64,000 nt of DNA from assembly GCA_028274465.1 (NCBI GenBank), contig CM051456.1, positions 9,451,745 through 9,515,744 of the forward strand, in the 5' to 3' direction. Made by a program: the position numbers and the translations under genes. The stretch is from Plantago ovata. Taxonomy: Eukaryota; Streptophyta; Magnoliopsida; Lamiales; Plantaginaceae. Positions 11,481 through 24,878 of the stretch are shown piece by piece. Within the stretch, counting starts at the first letter, position 1. Every line of letters begins with the position of its first letter. Under the pieces are notes generated by a model. It had not been told where the DNA came from and made no database searches. It was given only the letters and a program-made list of their open reading frames with translations.

Positions 11481-13847
11481 CTTTAATACTAACTCAATTT
11501 TAAATAGGTGGACCTATATTTCGTCCAATGGCGTGATTTGGGACATTGTATAGATTATTATTATAAAATGAGGACAAATTATTTCACGAAATTTCATAAA
11601 CAAGAGTCGCGTAAAGAATCGTGTAAGTTGAAACCGTGTCACTTTCCAATCTTTGACTCTTATGTTGCGAGTTGGTATCAAATTTGACATTCATCATCAA
11701 TCAACTCCATTAATATTCTCCAGTTGTTTACATGCACTAAACTAAAAATAATGATCACTTATAAAAAATTACTTTCTGAAGGTGTTGATAAAGGCAAAAT
11801 GAATCTAGTAGAGAAGCAGTGACCTAACTTTCGAAGCATTTTAATTAATAAGGATCTCGCTAGGGATGGGGAGATCTGAAATCTGTTTTTAGACGCAAAG
11901 GTTAATACACATATGCTTAAGAGTTCAAGAAAATAATTAACCATCCAGATATAATTATGCGGAACTTAGATCAATAGGGTATATAAATTAAAAATATAAC
12001 GAAAAAGAAAACCGAATATAAATTTATGATACACTGGAAAAGAAAAGCTGGTATAATCATCCGAATTTCGGAATGAAGTGTCAAGGATCAACATTTTTCA
12101 TCAACATACTCCAAATCACCTCAATAATGCTCCCACTTTGAATTTGAAGGTTTGGCAGTTTCAGAAATAAGACTAGACAAAGAGGTGATTCTATATTTGT
12201 CGAGTCACATAACGAAAATGTTATCTTAATTAACAAGATTGAGAATGATATGAAGTAGGCCATATATATACATACTACTTCTAGTCTAGTAGTTATAAAT
12301 ATATTTTTCTAGTAATTAATGTATTATTAGCTAAGGACCATGGTTACTGTCATGTAATAACGAATTGTTGGGCAGTGGTTGTATCATTCAATTAGCGAGG
12401 ACGACGTATAATTAAGGGACACTGTCACATTACGCATGCAACTTTGGTTTTTCATGTCCTCATCACCAACTAATATATATTCGTACTCTTTATCTGTCTG
12501 AAGCCCATCTCTTTGTTACACCAGAAACAAATTTTAGCCGATTGATGATTTCACAGTAATGGACGTGACCACTTTGTGGATCTATCTCCAACTTCAAACT
12601 TACTTATCTCGATCTAAAACGAATAATTCAATTATATTGTTGAATCGATAGGGGGATAGTGCCAATCGCCCACCACAAAAGGACTAAAGATTGACCGGAG
12701 GCACTATTAAGGAGGGGAGACTCGACACATCTAAATATATTAGTATGTGCAGTCTTACACGTTCACAATTTTAAGTGAAGGAACACCATTATTATTGTTG
12801 TTATTGGTGGCGGTGTTGTTATTTTAACATACCAACTTAGACTTGAATCTTGATCAACTTACGAAGGGATGCCATTTCCTGAGAAGAGAAACGTCATCAT
12901 CACCGTGTGTCATCTCTTGCAACATATTAGAGCTGAATCACTATAATATTGAAAAAAGTATTTATTACATGAGAAATTAATGTCATACGAACTTATATTC
13001 GAGTTTATTTATCTGTGTTGTTTTATTTTGGAGGAAAAAAAAACTTTTGTACATTCCAAGTAAGATAATAAAGTCAACTATAAAAACAAGCGTTGTGCTC
13101 ACCACTTGTTGTAAAAATAGTAGTTCTACAACTACCCAATCATAACAAAATTGGTCTGGAAATGTCCAATCCACTAAAAATACATATCACACAATCAACG
13201 TAGCCCCTCATAATAACCCTCCATCTCAGGCATATCCACAACTCGAATCCGAACAATGAATAGTCGCATGGGCATAAAACCCTATGTAATAGCATGTAGA
13301 TTAGTCTGTTGCTTTGTTGCCATACAAAATACGCACTTAGGAAATCATTCCCTTTTATTACATCCCGCCCAAATCAAGAGATTCTGCCATACATTATATG
13401 GAAAATGGTCAACACCAATCCAGGAAAAGTGGTGCAATAGCTTCGTCACAGTCCCACAACCACATACAATAGTACGATATACACCTGATCCATCAGCATA
13501 TCAAAACGCAACAAGCGATCAGTGTTTATACTCTTGGAATAACAACCACATAAGATTATAACACATGACATAGAAATGAATCAAAAATAATTAATTTCTC
13601 AAAAAAAAAGAATCAACAATAATTAGAAATGGTGATTGCTATGTAATGTGTGACATATATTAGCGAAAAGATTGAAACTTTACTTATCAAATTTGTCCCA
13701 ATTTATTAGGGTGAATTACAGGCCGGTCTTCACATGGAAGTATAGCCCAAACAAGCGCAACCCATGTCCAATTCCAAGCCCATCTACTCGGTACTTAAAA
13801 ACGCGTGCCCAACTTTCGAGTCCAGTAACAAGTAACAACCAACAACA
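11481..13847. other. Intergenic DNA, no gene recognised
   Basis: AT-rich and without a supportable gene. A 101-codon frame at 13256-13561 (plus) and its neighbourhood have a slightly more protein-like composition and could be a decayed transposon or gene remnant, but I cannot match them to a family. The last 150 bp are the presumed promoter and leader of the NF-YC10-like gene. Confidence 0.5.
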
Positions 13848-16595
13848 ATGGCGAAGAAGAAGCAACAAGCAATAGCGGAAATTCCAAACGGCGAGAAGAG
13901 TTCCAATAAACCAAAATTATCAACCACATCCACAGCAGCGACCAATAATGGTCTCAAATTCAAATTAAAATCAACAAGAGCAAAGATGTAACCTCCAATG
14001 GCGATGATTCTTCTGCCGAACAGGCTCAACCTCTCATGGACGACGATGAGGTAACAATCAAGGAGCTATTGCAGAACGGAGCAAGCAAGCGAGTTTCCGG
14101 TGGTGTGGAAGACAAGAAGAGGAAGAGGAAGAAGGAGAAAGAGAAAGTTCAATTGGAGGACGTGAGAGAGACTAGGGCGAAAAAGAAGAAGAGTAAGAGA
14201 AAGGAGGTGGACGAAGAAGAAGAAGAAGAAGATATGGTGGAGGAGGAGAAGAGCGAGAGTGCTCTAGGTCAAATTCCGATTAATCGGATCAGTCGGATTG
14301 TTCGGAGCGAGGATTTGGATCTTAAGATTTCGCAGGAGGCCATTTTCCTCATTAATCGAGCTACGGTAATGCTTAATTGAACTGTTACTCATTCTCAATG
14401 CTTAGGTTTTAGGTTTTGTGTACTGCATTGCTAATTTTCGTAGTTAATTGCGCTTAAACATGCTACTTTACTCGTTATCAATTTCATATAGTTCCATTAC
14501 TATGTTTGTGGCTTTTAGATGCTGAATTGCTTAATTACCACACTGTGAGTTGTGAATTTCAGAGAGAGAGAGAGGGAGAGAGAGAATGAGAGTTAGATAT
14601 ACACATGAGAGAATGTTCGGATGGTGTAAATGGAATATCATGTTGTTGTAGGTGTTGATTACTTCATGATGGGATGTGTTTTTTGCCCAAATTCTGTGTT
14701 TCGGTGTATATGTTTACGTAGGATAGGTCAGGGGTTAGAACTGGAAGCATAAATCCGAATTCCATAGTTGTGTCGCTCCATTAGAGGATTTGTTCTATCT
14801 AATGTGGTGTGTTTCCATAGATGTGTTTGGTTAATCATGAGGTGAAGGCATATGCTCTGTTTCCGTAGCTATGTGAATGTTGCTGCTACAAAATGGGGTC
14901 TGTCTTGCGCTCTATGGTGTATTTCCATACCTGTTCTTTTGGTAGGTTTATAACGAGGTGAAAGTAATAGGTCCTGTCAAGATAGTGGCGTCGCTGGCGT
15001 GTCTCAATCTTAAATTCTAGTTGTCGTGTCAATGTATTTAATATTGTAAGATAAAGGCATGACAGTTCTCGTGTCCTTGTATGTAAAAGTAAAGGCACGA
15101 TGCAGTTTGGTCTATCCCAGGGTCACATGATTTGTGGATCATCTGGAATGGGGACGCGATTCGCTCCCATGGAGAATATGAATCTCCAGCGAATTCCATA
15201 GCTCTAATGCGCTAATTTCCATAATGTGATTCACTGCTGCACAGAATGTAGTTCGTTTCCCTAATTTTCTTTTACCATTTGGGGCCCCTTCTCCGATTTG
15301 CCAGATTTAGTGAGCCCACGTGCTGTCCAAGTGAATCAGTGCGTAACTGAACTGCGTTACCATCCCATAACATAGAGTGATCGAACAGTCTATCTTTGCT
15401 TACTTAAAAGATAACCCTCTTCCATTTGGTGGGGGAGATTGTAGATTTCCTAGAGTTTATAAAGACAGTTCAATTATTGAAATTTGACACAATGTATTAG
15501 CTCCTATATGAGAATTTCTGGTTTAGCTACTGTTACGGGTTGTGTTTTATCTTTCTTTTTGATATCAGACAATTTCTAGTGCTGTTACAGGGGTTGAATA
15601 TAGGAATTTTGTTAACCATTTACATGGGTTTGAAGTTTAAACGTTGAGTATGTATGATTAAAAAACACTGATGTATACCCTGACAATTCTTTTGTTCAAA
15701 TAGTTGAGTTTACGGTCTTGATAAAATTGACCATTTCTACTTGGCCGTGGTCCCAAAATTAAAAACAGGGTCTAATAGTTCTATGCATTGTGATTATAGC
15801 ATGTGATGGAAACAATCGAAATTTATTGGACTAACAGCTTTTTAAAAAAATTGCTTGATTTTTGCAGGAGAAGTTTCTTCAACTGCTCAGCAAGGAAGCT
15901 TATGCTTGTGCATTTCTTGACCGCAAAAAATCTATCTCCTATAACCATTTATGTAAGGCCTCTTATCAATTTAGTGAATCTTTTCTATAACTGTGCATGT
16001 TTCTTTCTTTGGTTTGATATGATCATTGCTAATAATTCTGTCTATTATTCCCAACAAAATATTGCATACGATGTCTATTACTCCCAATAATGTATACTTG
16101 AATTGACGATTCTCGCTTAATGGTACTTTAACTCTTTCAATTTGGTTTTGATAATAATAGAGTTAAAAATCGATTTATTTTTACATGGTGACTTTCTGTT
16201 TGGCTCTTCACTCTTAAACTCATCATGGAGGTCAGATATCACAATGTCTTCTGAAATAACTTCTATTTATGTTACAATTAATCACTAATGCCATTGATGG
16301 TATAATATTGTGTTTACATGTGAATTTGTTGCCAAAATATCAGTTAATTCAATTGTTGATACAGTTCTTTAATTTTTTGCAGCTGCTGTTGTTTCTAAGA
16401 GAGAGAAACTCAACTTTCTTTCCGGTAATTATTTCCATTGATGTACTGTAATTTTTTACATGTCTACATCCATCTTTTATAAGAAAAATCTTGATCTTTC
16501 CTTATCTAATCTGATGGTGTTTACTCTCAGACTTTGTCCCTGAGAAGGTGAAGGCTGAGGAAGCTTTAGCAAGAATCTCAGAGGCTGAAAAGTAG
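13848..16595 (+). CDS. NF-YC10: NF-YC10 / DPB3-1-like histone-fold protein, 4 exons, N-terminal frame break
   Basis: A nuclear histone-fold protein of the NF-YC/DPB3 type. In Arabidopsis such proteins pair with an NF-YB/DPB4-type subunit, as a DNA polymerase epsilon accessory subunit or as a DREB2A co-activator. Exons: up to 14365, 15868-15952, 16383-16424 and 16531-16595. From ATG 14036 the spliced frame is 173 residues. Seen are a Lys-rich bipartite nuclear localisation region, an acidic run (DEEEEEEDMVEEE), then the histone fold: IPINRISRIVRSEDLD, SQEAIFLINRAT, EKFLQLLSKEAYACAF, DRKKSISYNHLSAVVSKRE and FLSDFVPEKVKAEEAL. A better start is ATG 13848 (MAKKKQQAIAEIPNGEKSS), but its frame closes at TAA 13989. 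One extra G near 13985 (aag-gat) would run it straight into the downstream frame. Either the true start is 14036 or there is a one-base deletion. Confidence 0.85.
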
Positions 16596-18317
16596 TGAGT
16601 TTCACATCATGAGATTGCAACGACGTATAAACTTTCTAATTTCTATAGTGTCATCTGCTTCCATTAAATGTATAACCTGTTGTGTAGGATTACTTTTTTT
16701 TTATCTCTCCTCTCTTCAGTCTTTATAGGAATAGAGGACATTTGGAAAGTTTATGAGTGCTTGTGCTGTTGTACATTCAATATATTCCGATTTCAAGGAA
16801 GTTTTACCTCCAAAATATAGAGAACAGTTACCAATCTTGTTGGACGTGATTATACTTGCCTGCAATCTATTATTCTCTACATTCTCCATATTTATACTTG
16901 CCTGCACTTTTTCTTTTTACTACTGGATGAAACATCCATATTCTGTATTATCACGGGGTAATGACCCTTGACGAAGTATAGGTGAAAGTTTCTGGCATTC
17001 GTGACCAACATATTACTTCCTACGTGCAAATGTAATGTTGTAAATTATCTTTATGCAACTTTACAGCTTTCTTTGACTTAGATGCTTCTTTCCACAGAAG
17101 AATTAGTATTTCATGAGCCATCTATAAATAATGCTTGGCAAAATGGATGTGAACTAGGTTGAATTTCTTTACAAGAACCAGTTCTCATATGTTCTTAGAA
17201 GAAATAACTCAGTTGAGTTGGAACCTTTTGTTATCATATGTATCCTGAATAATTTAGAAGGCCTGGATCCTCCAGATTTGATCCCAGTACGTGTGTGTCT
17301 TTCTTGGATGAGTATGAATGCTTTTGAAATTTGGATTGTCACTTGTCAGGTTTGTAATTTCGTACACTTCCTCGGTTTGATAGGCCTCGTGTATAAAGGA
17401 AGTAAAGAACCCCAGCCGGATTATATTGATGTAATGATGTTGATAGATAGTTTCCTGCAGGAGAAGTCCTGAACGTTTTATCAGATTTTAACTGTTCTAG
17501 ATTCCAAAGCAATCAAGCATGAGTTACACCTTGTTAGAGATGAGAAATTTTGATTAAGGGATGAATTAAATTAGGAATTAAGGGGGTTTGCAGTAGGTCC
17601 ATTATAGTTATAAGTCATTAACACAAAGTGAGTTGTAAAGGCCAGAGCACTATACCTGATAGAGACTTTCATGTTAAGCTTGTGAGCTGTGAGAAGAAAC
17701 CCCTGTAGGAACAGTCTTTCATCATATTGGGAGGGCAAAGAAAAACACACAACCATTAAAGTAAGATCTAAGCAACAATGGAAATCATTATGGTCTGTTT
17801 TCCCTGGATCTTCAAGCAACCAATCTCTTTTGCATATGAGAAAAATGTATATAATCAGAAGGGTAAAGGGTGAAAATCAATAGCAATGATTACTGTTTTA
17901 GTTGAACTAGTTTCCAAATATGGGGGCAAAAAAGATGATTAGCAATTTAACATTACAATTTTCTTTTTATGTCACTGAAAACATTCATTCATGCAAAATA
18001 GTACCATACCTTAATCCTGAAATTACCAGGTAGACCCAGTTTAATTTAGGAGAGAACAGAGATTCATAATCATCTTGAAGTGAAGTTCCAACTAAATCTT
18101 GGAACTAGAATTGAAACCTTTTAACAACTTCATAACCATCAGTTTCCAGCTAATATAGAGTAACTGCACCTAAAATATAATCTCACCTAACGATTTTAGC
18201 CCTTTCATTCCCCATAAAATCCCCCTTTAGAACCTCCTATTGCATCCATCATTCCTTCATTCACCACCTTTCCTTCTCTACTTCAACAAACCACCAGAGC
18301 CAAGAAAGAAAAGAGAG
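16596..18317. other. Gap between the NF-YC10-like and FLA genes
   Basis: The start of this stretch is the 3' UTR of the upstream gene. Two open frames (16753-16971 and 17218-17472) have hydrophobic, AT-driven composition and match nothing I know. The end (about 18200-18317) is the FLA promoter and leader, with a CATAAAATCCCCC element near 18215 that could serve as a weak TATA box and a CT-rich leader. Confidence 0.45.
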
Positions 18318-19051
18318 ATGGATCACTCATCTTTCACTCTATCCCTCACCCTCCTCCTCCTCTTCCAATGCACCAAAATCTTAGCTCAAGCCCCGGCACC
18401 CGGTCCATCCGGCCCAACAAACATTACGCAGATCCTTGAAAAGGCCGGTCAATTCACCACGCTCATACGCCTCTTCCGGATCACCCAAATCGGTGATCAG
18501 ATCAACACCCAGCTCAACAACTCGAACCAGGGAATGACCGTGTTCGCCCCACTGACAACGCATTCACCAGCCTCAAATCCGGCACCCTCAACTCCTTATC
18601 CGACCAGCAAAAAGTCGCATTGGTGCAATTCCACATATTGCCTAGTTTTCTCTCAATGTCACAGTTCCAGACTGTAAGCAACCCCCTGAGGACTCAGGCC
18701 GGAAACAGTGCAGCCGGGGAGTTCCCGTTAAATGTCACAACTTCCAACAACCAAGTGAACATTTCCACTGGCGTCAACGAAGCAACCGTGTCTAACACCA
18801 TCTACACCGACAACCAGCTTGCGGTGTATCAAGTGGACCAGGTTCTTCTTCCTCTAAGCCTCTTCGGTACACCGGCACCAGCCCTTGCTCCCGCCCCATT
18901 GGGAACAAAGCCTACGAAGAAGTCCGGTGCTGCCGACAGCTCATCCTCCGGTAGTGACGATGCTCCTGAAAGCTCTGGTGCAGTTGGGCGTGCAGTGCAT
19001 GGCATGGCAATTGCCCTTGGGATTGCTATGTTTGCAACAATTTGCTTGTGA
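18318..19051 (+). CDS. FLA: Fasciclin-like arabinogalactan protein (FLA11/12 type), single exon, 1-base frame break
   Basis: A secreted, GPI-anchored cell-wall glycoprotein of the group that includes Arabidopsis FLA11 and FLA12, which are linked to secondary-wall cellulose deposition. Seen: a signal peptide (FTLSLTLLLLFQCTKILA), an AGP motif (QAPAPGPSGPTN), one fasciclin domain with NITQILEKAGQFTTLIRL, the H1 box TVFAPTDNAF, VALVQFHILPSFLSMSQF and the H2 region LAVYQVDQVLLPL, a second Pro/Ala AGP stretch (APALAPAPLG), a Ser-rich spacer, and a hydrophobic GPI-anchor tail. The H1 box is broken: after TVFAP the frame needs one more C in the CCCC at 18547-18550, and the rest is read in the next frame to the stop at 19049-19051. 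With the base restored the protein would be about 244 residues, the normal length. Everything else is intact, so an assembly error is likely. Confidence 0.9.
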
Positions 19052-19922
19052 CGGAATGGATATGAATATATGGGCCGAGAGAGATATTGTTTTGGTATTT
19101 TGGGCTGGATTGGAGTAAATTGATTGGTGGATAATATATGGGCTGAGTGAAGAGCTTCGAATAATTGTTTGGCATCAAGTTGGCTTAGTATATTTTTTGC
19201 AAGAGATCCAGAAGAAAAGTATAATTTGGTTTTGTAATGTTGAGTCGGTTTTGTCGATTGATTCCTTGATTTTATTATTATGTTCTGAAATTGAGTTGTG
19301 TGTATTTTTTGGTACATCATTTTATTTTATTCAGTGTGTGTAATGTAATATCGTGTAGGGAATGAAAATATATTCGTAGTTCAGATCAAAACCATTTGCA
19401 GCTGATTGTTCCGAAAATTCACTCTAATTCTCGTCGCCTATAGGTTTTTTTTTTTTTTTTCAAGTAAATTGAAATGTTTAATAAAAAAAACCGGTTTGAG
19501 ATCGTGGTTTATTAGAAAACGTGACGTGTTCGTTATTCCTAGCATCTAAAAAAGGGAGAATTATATATGAACTGCACACGATTCATGATAGGAAATCAAA
19601 CCCCCGACTCATATGAAACCAACTTTAGGCATTATAGGGTTGAGTGTATTTCTTATACATAGAGATTCTTGTATTTGTTTTTATGAGTAAAAATTTTCTT
19701 TTACTTTTTTTTTTTTGTTTTTTTTTGTTTTTTTTTGTTTTTTAAGATTTAAAAGAACTTTTGACATTATAGACTCACTATTTGCAAACAATGACCTCCA
19801 AATTCAACTTCAATCATTTTTATATAAGCCAAAATAACTGAAGTTCTATAAAATCATTTGGCAATAGTAGAACTATTTGTTTTCAATATTGTTATCAAAT
19901 GAACTCGAGAAACTTCCTTCAC
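19052..19922. other. 3' flank of the FLA gene
   Basis: Contains the FLA 3' UTR (to about 19380, with several AATAAA-like AT tracts). It then holds AT-rich DNA with long T runs: a T14 stretch at about 19447 and a T-rich (T8-9)G array at 19707-19742. No gene is seen. It ends at the LINE target site. Confidence 0.6.
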
Positions 19923-19940
19923 GTCTGGACTGAATTTCGT
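19923..19940. repeat. LINE target site duplication, left copy
   Basis: The 18 bases gtctggactgaatttcgt are repeated without mismatch at 27393-27410. On the element's strand this copy follows the poly(A) tail (T run 19940-19949 on plus). Confidence 0.95.
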
Positions 19941-20939
19941 TTTTTTTTTGAAACAGCAAAAAATTTCATTAAGCCCAAAACCGTTATATACAAAATAAGA
20001 GGGGTATACCCCAATCGTGATACGAGGCGTATCAACACAACAGTACAAAGAGGGTCCAAATAGTCAGCGAGACTAATGGAGATACCAAAACCAGAACGAA
20101 ACCCAGAGACTCTAGCAAGAGCTATGATCCCTGGAGAATCTCAAACCAAAACCTAGACTGAACCTACGGCCTATCGAACTCCAGAGCAAGTCTGTGATTC
20201 GAACCAAAGAAAAAGAAGGCCAACTCCCATAGTTCCCAGGGCGATGATGCAGCATCACAACCCCTCTTCCAACTCATAGGAGCCCCAGTCATCGAACAGC
20301 TTCAGTTCCCGGATGATATCAACCCTCGGGCTTACATGAAACGAGAACTAAACCAAAACCAAGCACAAGACAAACCCAAGCGCTCCCAGGGAAACCTGTC
20401 CGTCCCTGCCACAAGAACAAGCTCCCAAGATAACAATAGCCCAATATATCAGAATAAGCACAAGACAAGGCTTAGAAACTCCCTGAAATGCAATGTCCGC
20501 TCGACAGTACCTGAATAACCAAAACTCCCAAACCGCATCAGAGCCACATAAATCAAAACACAGACGAGGTAAAAAGTATAGCACAGCACCCACGCTAAGA
20601 AATGGAGTCAGCAAGAAATCCAAAAAAGCCCCAGTCACAAATGCCGACAGAATGAATAATAAAAGAAACAAACCTGGCCTTTGAAAGTCAAACCCATGCA
20701 TGACAACCAGCACCTGAGGATAAACAAATACAACCCCACAAAACATAAGCCAAAAGTGCAAAAACATACCTCAATGGACCGACAAGAAGCGGGCTCCAGA
20801 ACCCGACCACAGAGAAACGACACGCAGCTGACACAGAAACGTGGCCCAAGTTGGCAACCAAAAAACGGCAGCCTGCACCCATCACACTACGCCAAGCAGA
20901 GCATCGGCTCGAGTATCCAGGAACTCAAATGACTATAAC

Positions 20940-23900
20940 TCAACAACTTCCTCTTGGCCTGAGGCAATGCCAACACATCACAACTATACTATCAAAGACT
21001 TGAGCGGGTGTTAGAAGCTTTTTATCAAACAACATAGTATTTCGGGCTCTCCAAAGGTACCAAATCGTTGCCCCCCAAAACATATACCACAACCGACGGT
21101 CCACACTATTGCCAAGGCTCATGTGCATATGAAGACAAGATTCAATATTACCACAAGCCCCCCAACCTTTCCAAGCCATCCATTCACCAAATCCCACACT
21201 TGTTTAGCAAACGGACACTCACCAAAAATATGCCACGCATGTTCAACGAAAGAATCATTCCCACACAAGCCACACCCCTTCTCACTTGAGCTTAAAAACA
21301 CCCCCCTTTTATCCAAGTTAAATTTAGTTGGGATTTTATCTTGAAGAAGTTTCCAAATGAAAGCATTCACCTTAGAAGGAAGGAAATTATTCCACACAAC
21401 TTTAGCCCAAACTTTCATAGGATTCTCTTGCTCTTTGTCATTCAACACTTTATACCTACCCCGAGTACTATAACACCCATCACCATTCCCCACCCAAAAC
21501 CACCTATCCGAAGTATCATTGTTCAAAGGAAACCTAGTAAGAAGCAATTCAAGTTCATCAACACTTGCTTTTTCCCTATCCAACAAAGGACGAGACCACT
21601 CCCATACAAACCACCCCTCACCTCCCCCACTTTGGACCTATCAAAGAGAGAACAAGACTTATTTGACTCAAGACGATACAAACGAGGGAATTTTGATTTG
21701 AGACACACATCCAAACCCTCCCAAGTATCCTCCCAAAAACGAACCGACTTCCCATCACCTAACTTCTTGACACAAGATCTTTCAAACCAATCATGATGAC
21801 TATAACAACGTAGCAAATTACGCCACCATTCCGACCAAAGCCCACACCTCCTCTCCCCACGTTTCCACTTCTCAACATTATCTAAGAAATTACCATACTT
21901 CGACACTAACACTTGAGACCAAAGTGCCATACCACCCCCTCCCAAAGACGCCAAACCCAACGCCCAAGCAAAGCCAAGTTAAAATTTTTCAAGTTTTTTA
22001 AGCCTAAACCCCCTACCTCTTTAGCCTCGCAAACTCTCTCCCATTTAACCCAAGCAATTTTCCTCTTCATGTTATCTAGCCCACCACCCCACACAAAAGA
22101 ACGGTGAAGACTCTCCAACTCATTGATTACTCCTCTAGGTGCCTTAAAAAAGGAGAAAAAATATATAGAAAGTGCATTCAACACCGACTTGGCCAACACC
22201 AACCTCCCCCCAAGAGACAAGAATCTATTTTCCCAAAGACCCAAACGCTTTTTAAACTTCTCTTTCACCGTACCCCAAGTGTCCCTACTCAAAGCTCTCC
22301 CCCCCACCGGAAGGCCCAAATACTTAAAAGGTACACACCCCACCTCACAATTCAAGAGGGAAGCTTTACTTCGAAGCTCAATCTCATCACACCCAAAGCC
22401 CATCAAATTACTCTTAGCAAAGTTTATTTTAAGTCCTGACACTAGCTCAAAGCTACGCAACACACACTTCAAAATATCAAAGTTTTGGTCACACCATTCA
22501 CCCATCAACAAGGAGTCATCAGCAAATTGCAAAATGGAAATGGGTACCTTATCCTTACCTACCAGAACCGGCCTAAAAAGACTATCATCACAAACTTTTT
22601 GCATCATACGAGTAAGACCCTCGGCGACCACCAAAAACAAAAAAGGGGAGATAGGGTCGCCTTGCCTCAACCCTCTTCCCATTTTAAATTCTTTAGTTGG
22701 GACACCATTAACCAACACCGACATCGACACACTAGACACGCATTCTTGAACCCAACTAACCCATTTTTCCCCAAAACCCATCACACGAAGCATATCAAAC
22801 AGAAAATCCCATCTAACCGAATCATAGGCCTTTTCGAAATCAATTTTAAGCATGAAAATCTTCTTTTTCTTTTTCTTGGCCTCATCAATAACTTCATTAG
22901 CAACTACCACCCCATCTAAAATATTTCGATCTCCAATAAAAGCAGATTGATTACAAGCAATAACATTATCCAAAACCCTCCCCAACCGATTAGCAAGGAC
23001 TTTTGAAATTATTTTGTACATACTACTCACAAGAGAAATGGGTCTATAATCATGAAGAGCAATTGGATCAGCCCGCTTCGAAATAAGAGTGAGGAAAGTG
23101 GTATTCGTACCTTTGCAAAGCTTTGCATTGGCATGAAACTCCGATAAAACCCGGCACACATCCTCCTTGATTACCTCCCACGAAGCTCGGTAGAAAGGGC
23201 CTCCAAACCCATCCGGACCCGGGCTTTTATCCGCCCCACAACTCCAAATTGCCTCGCGGATCTCCCTCTCCTCGAAAACACTCTCCAGCCCCTCCTTCTC
23301 CTCTACACTTAACTGTTTCCCCACTAAACCGCAAGCACGAATACTACGGCCCTCCACCGCTTTAAAGTGGTTTGCAAAGAAATCAAAAACCGCATCTTTC
23401 ACTTCCTTCACCTCCTCCACCCATCTCCCATTAACCCTTAAACCCCGCAAAGTATTCAATCTCCCCCTCCGATTAATTGTCCCATGAAAGTATTTGGAGT
23501 TAGCATCCCCCTCTTGAAGCCACTTCACCTTTGCTTGTTGTAATCTCAGCCGTTCTTTCCGTACTAAACACAATTCAAGTTCCTCGACTGCTGTCCTCCT
23601 TTTAGCTCCAAGAATTTTAAGCTTATCCACCAAACCCGGACTGTTCACCATACTCCGTTGCTGCTGTAAATTACTAGAACCTTGCTTCCCACCACCAGCA
23701 GCATCCAAACCGCTGCTGTTCCTTACAGTAGCCCCCCGCCCCAAGCCTCCATTCACCGTCAGCTGCAACTGTGACCCGTTCACCCCATCAGAAACCGTCG
23801 GCCCTCCAAAATCAGTACCCAAGTCAGCCGCGCACCTCCCAGAGCCAACCAACTGTTCATTCTCCATGTCCAAATGATACACTTCCTCCGTCAACTTTTC

Positions 23901-24878
23901 AATCTTAGTATGTTCATTCTCCATGTCCAAATGATACACTTCCTCCGTCAACTTTTCAATCTTAGTATCCAAGCTTCCTTTCACACCACCATTCCACACT
24001 TTTAATTTTGCCTTCACACTTTTGAGTTTCTCCTTCATCACAAAACCTCCCCAACCACGCACCTCATTATTGTTCCAAGCTTCTTTCACCACTTCAAGAA
24101 AGTTTTCCTCCGACACCCAACTATTCTTGAAACGGAACGGCTTAGCACCCCAATCCTTACCATCCTCTTTCACCAAAAGCGCAACATGGTCCGACACCTT
24201 CCTTTTAACTCCAACTTGCATCAAATTTGGCCACTTCTCACACCAACTAGTGGATAAAAGAAACCTATCAATTCTACTACAACAACTCCCATCATCCCGG
24301 TACCACGTAAATCTCCTCCGTTGTAGGGGTAAGTCTTCCAACCCACAACGCAAGATAAACTCATTGAACACCTCTATCCTCCTTCGGTTACCACCCCTCC
24401 TTTCCTCCTCCCGCCGAATAGCATTGAAATCACCACATACACACCGCAACCTCTCCCCATCACTAGTAAACCGCTGCTCCAAAGACCTCCAAAGTGCGAG
24501 TTTCTTAACTTCATTACAAGGGGCATAAACATTGACAATTTCGACTAAGTGACCAAGCCATTTCCCCGTCACACCAAGCGCTCCTTCCTCACCCCACAAG
24601 CCTTCCTTCACTAAGACATCACTATTCCACATGCATAAAATCCCCCCCGAAGAACCATTCGCTCCCACAAACCCCCATCCCACTTTCGAGTCGCCCCATA
24701 ATCTCTCTACAAACACCCTATCTACAAAATCAATCTTCGTCTCTTGCAAGCACACAAAATCTAATCTTTCCTTAAGAATTAGCTCTCGAATTTCCCTTCT
24801 TTTCAACGAGCTACCCAAACCTCTCACATTGAAGCTAAGCATCTTCATGATCAACGGCTTTAGCTCCAACACCAACAC
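20940..24878 (-). pseudogene. LINE ORF2: endonuclease / reverse transcriptase / zf-RVT, three frame breaks
   Basis: The ORF2 polyprotein nicks the target DNA and primes reverse transcription. From 24878 a 990-residue open frame carries the apurinic-like endonuclease (LSFNVRGLGSSLKRREI, FVCLQETK, CGDFNAIRREEE, RIDRFLLS, VSDHVALL). A linker follows, and then the reverse transcriptase: MLKIDFEKAYDSVRWDF, GLRQGDPISPFLFL and the catalytic QFADDSLLM. The C-terminal part continues in other frames: LWSQVLVSKYG (21523-21960), then SKVNAFIWKLLQDKIPTKFNL with a CGLCG...EHAWHIFGEC zinc knuckle (21119-21586), then LWYMFWGATIWYLWRARN to the stop at 20940. Breaks fall near 21935-21943, 21614-21628 and 21158-21163, all at C runs on the plus strand. 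As written the ORF is not functional beyond the RT domain. ORF2 overlaps the end of ORF1 by about 44 bp. Confidence 0.93.
23854..23967 (-). repeat. Exact 57-bp tandem duplication within LINE ORF2
   Basis: Two identical 57-bp units (23854-23910 and 23911-23967) encode a duplicated 19-residue segment, TKIEKLTEEVYHLDMENEH and its copy. The length is a multiple of three, so the frame is kept. It lies in the charged linker between endonuclease and reverse transcriptase and is predicted to lengthen a helical or coiled-coil stretch. Confidence 0.95.

Noticed and set aside
20348..20767. 139-codon hydrophobic minus-strand frame downstream of ORF2
   Set aside because: It lies in the LINE 3' UTR and resembles no RNase H or other known domain; Leu/Phe/Cys-rich composition follows from the GC-skewed UTR.
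22104..22919. Several long plus-strand frames opposite LINE ORF2
   Set aside because: They are rich in Pro, Ser, Thr and His, and are antisense shadows of the high-GC reverse transcriptase frame.
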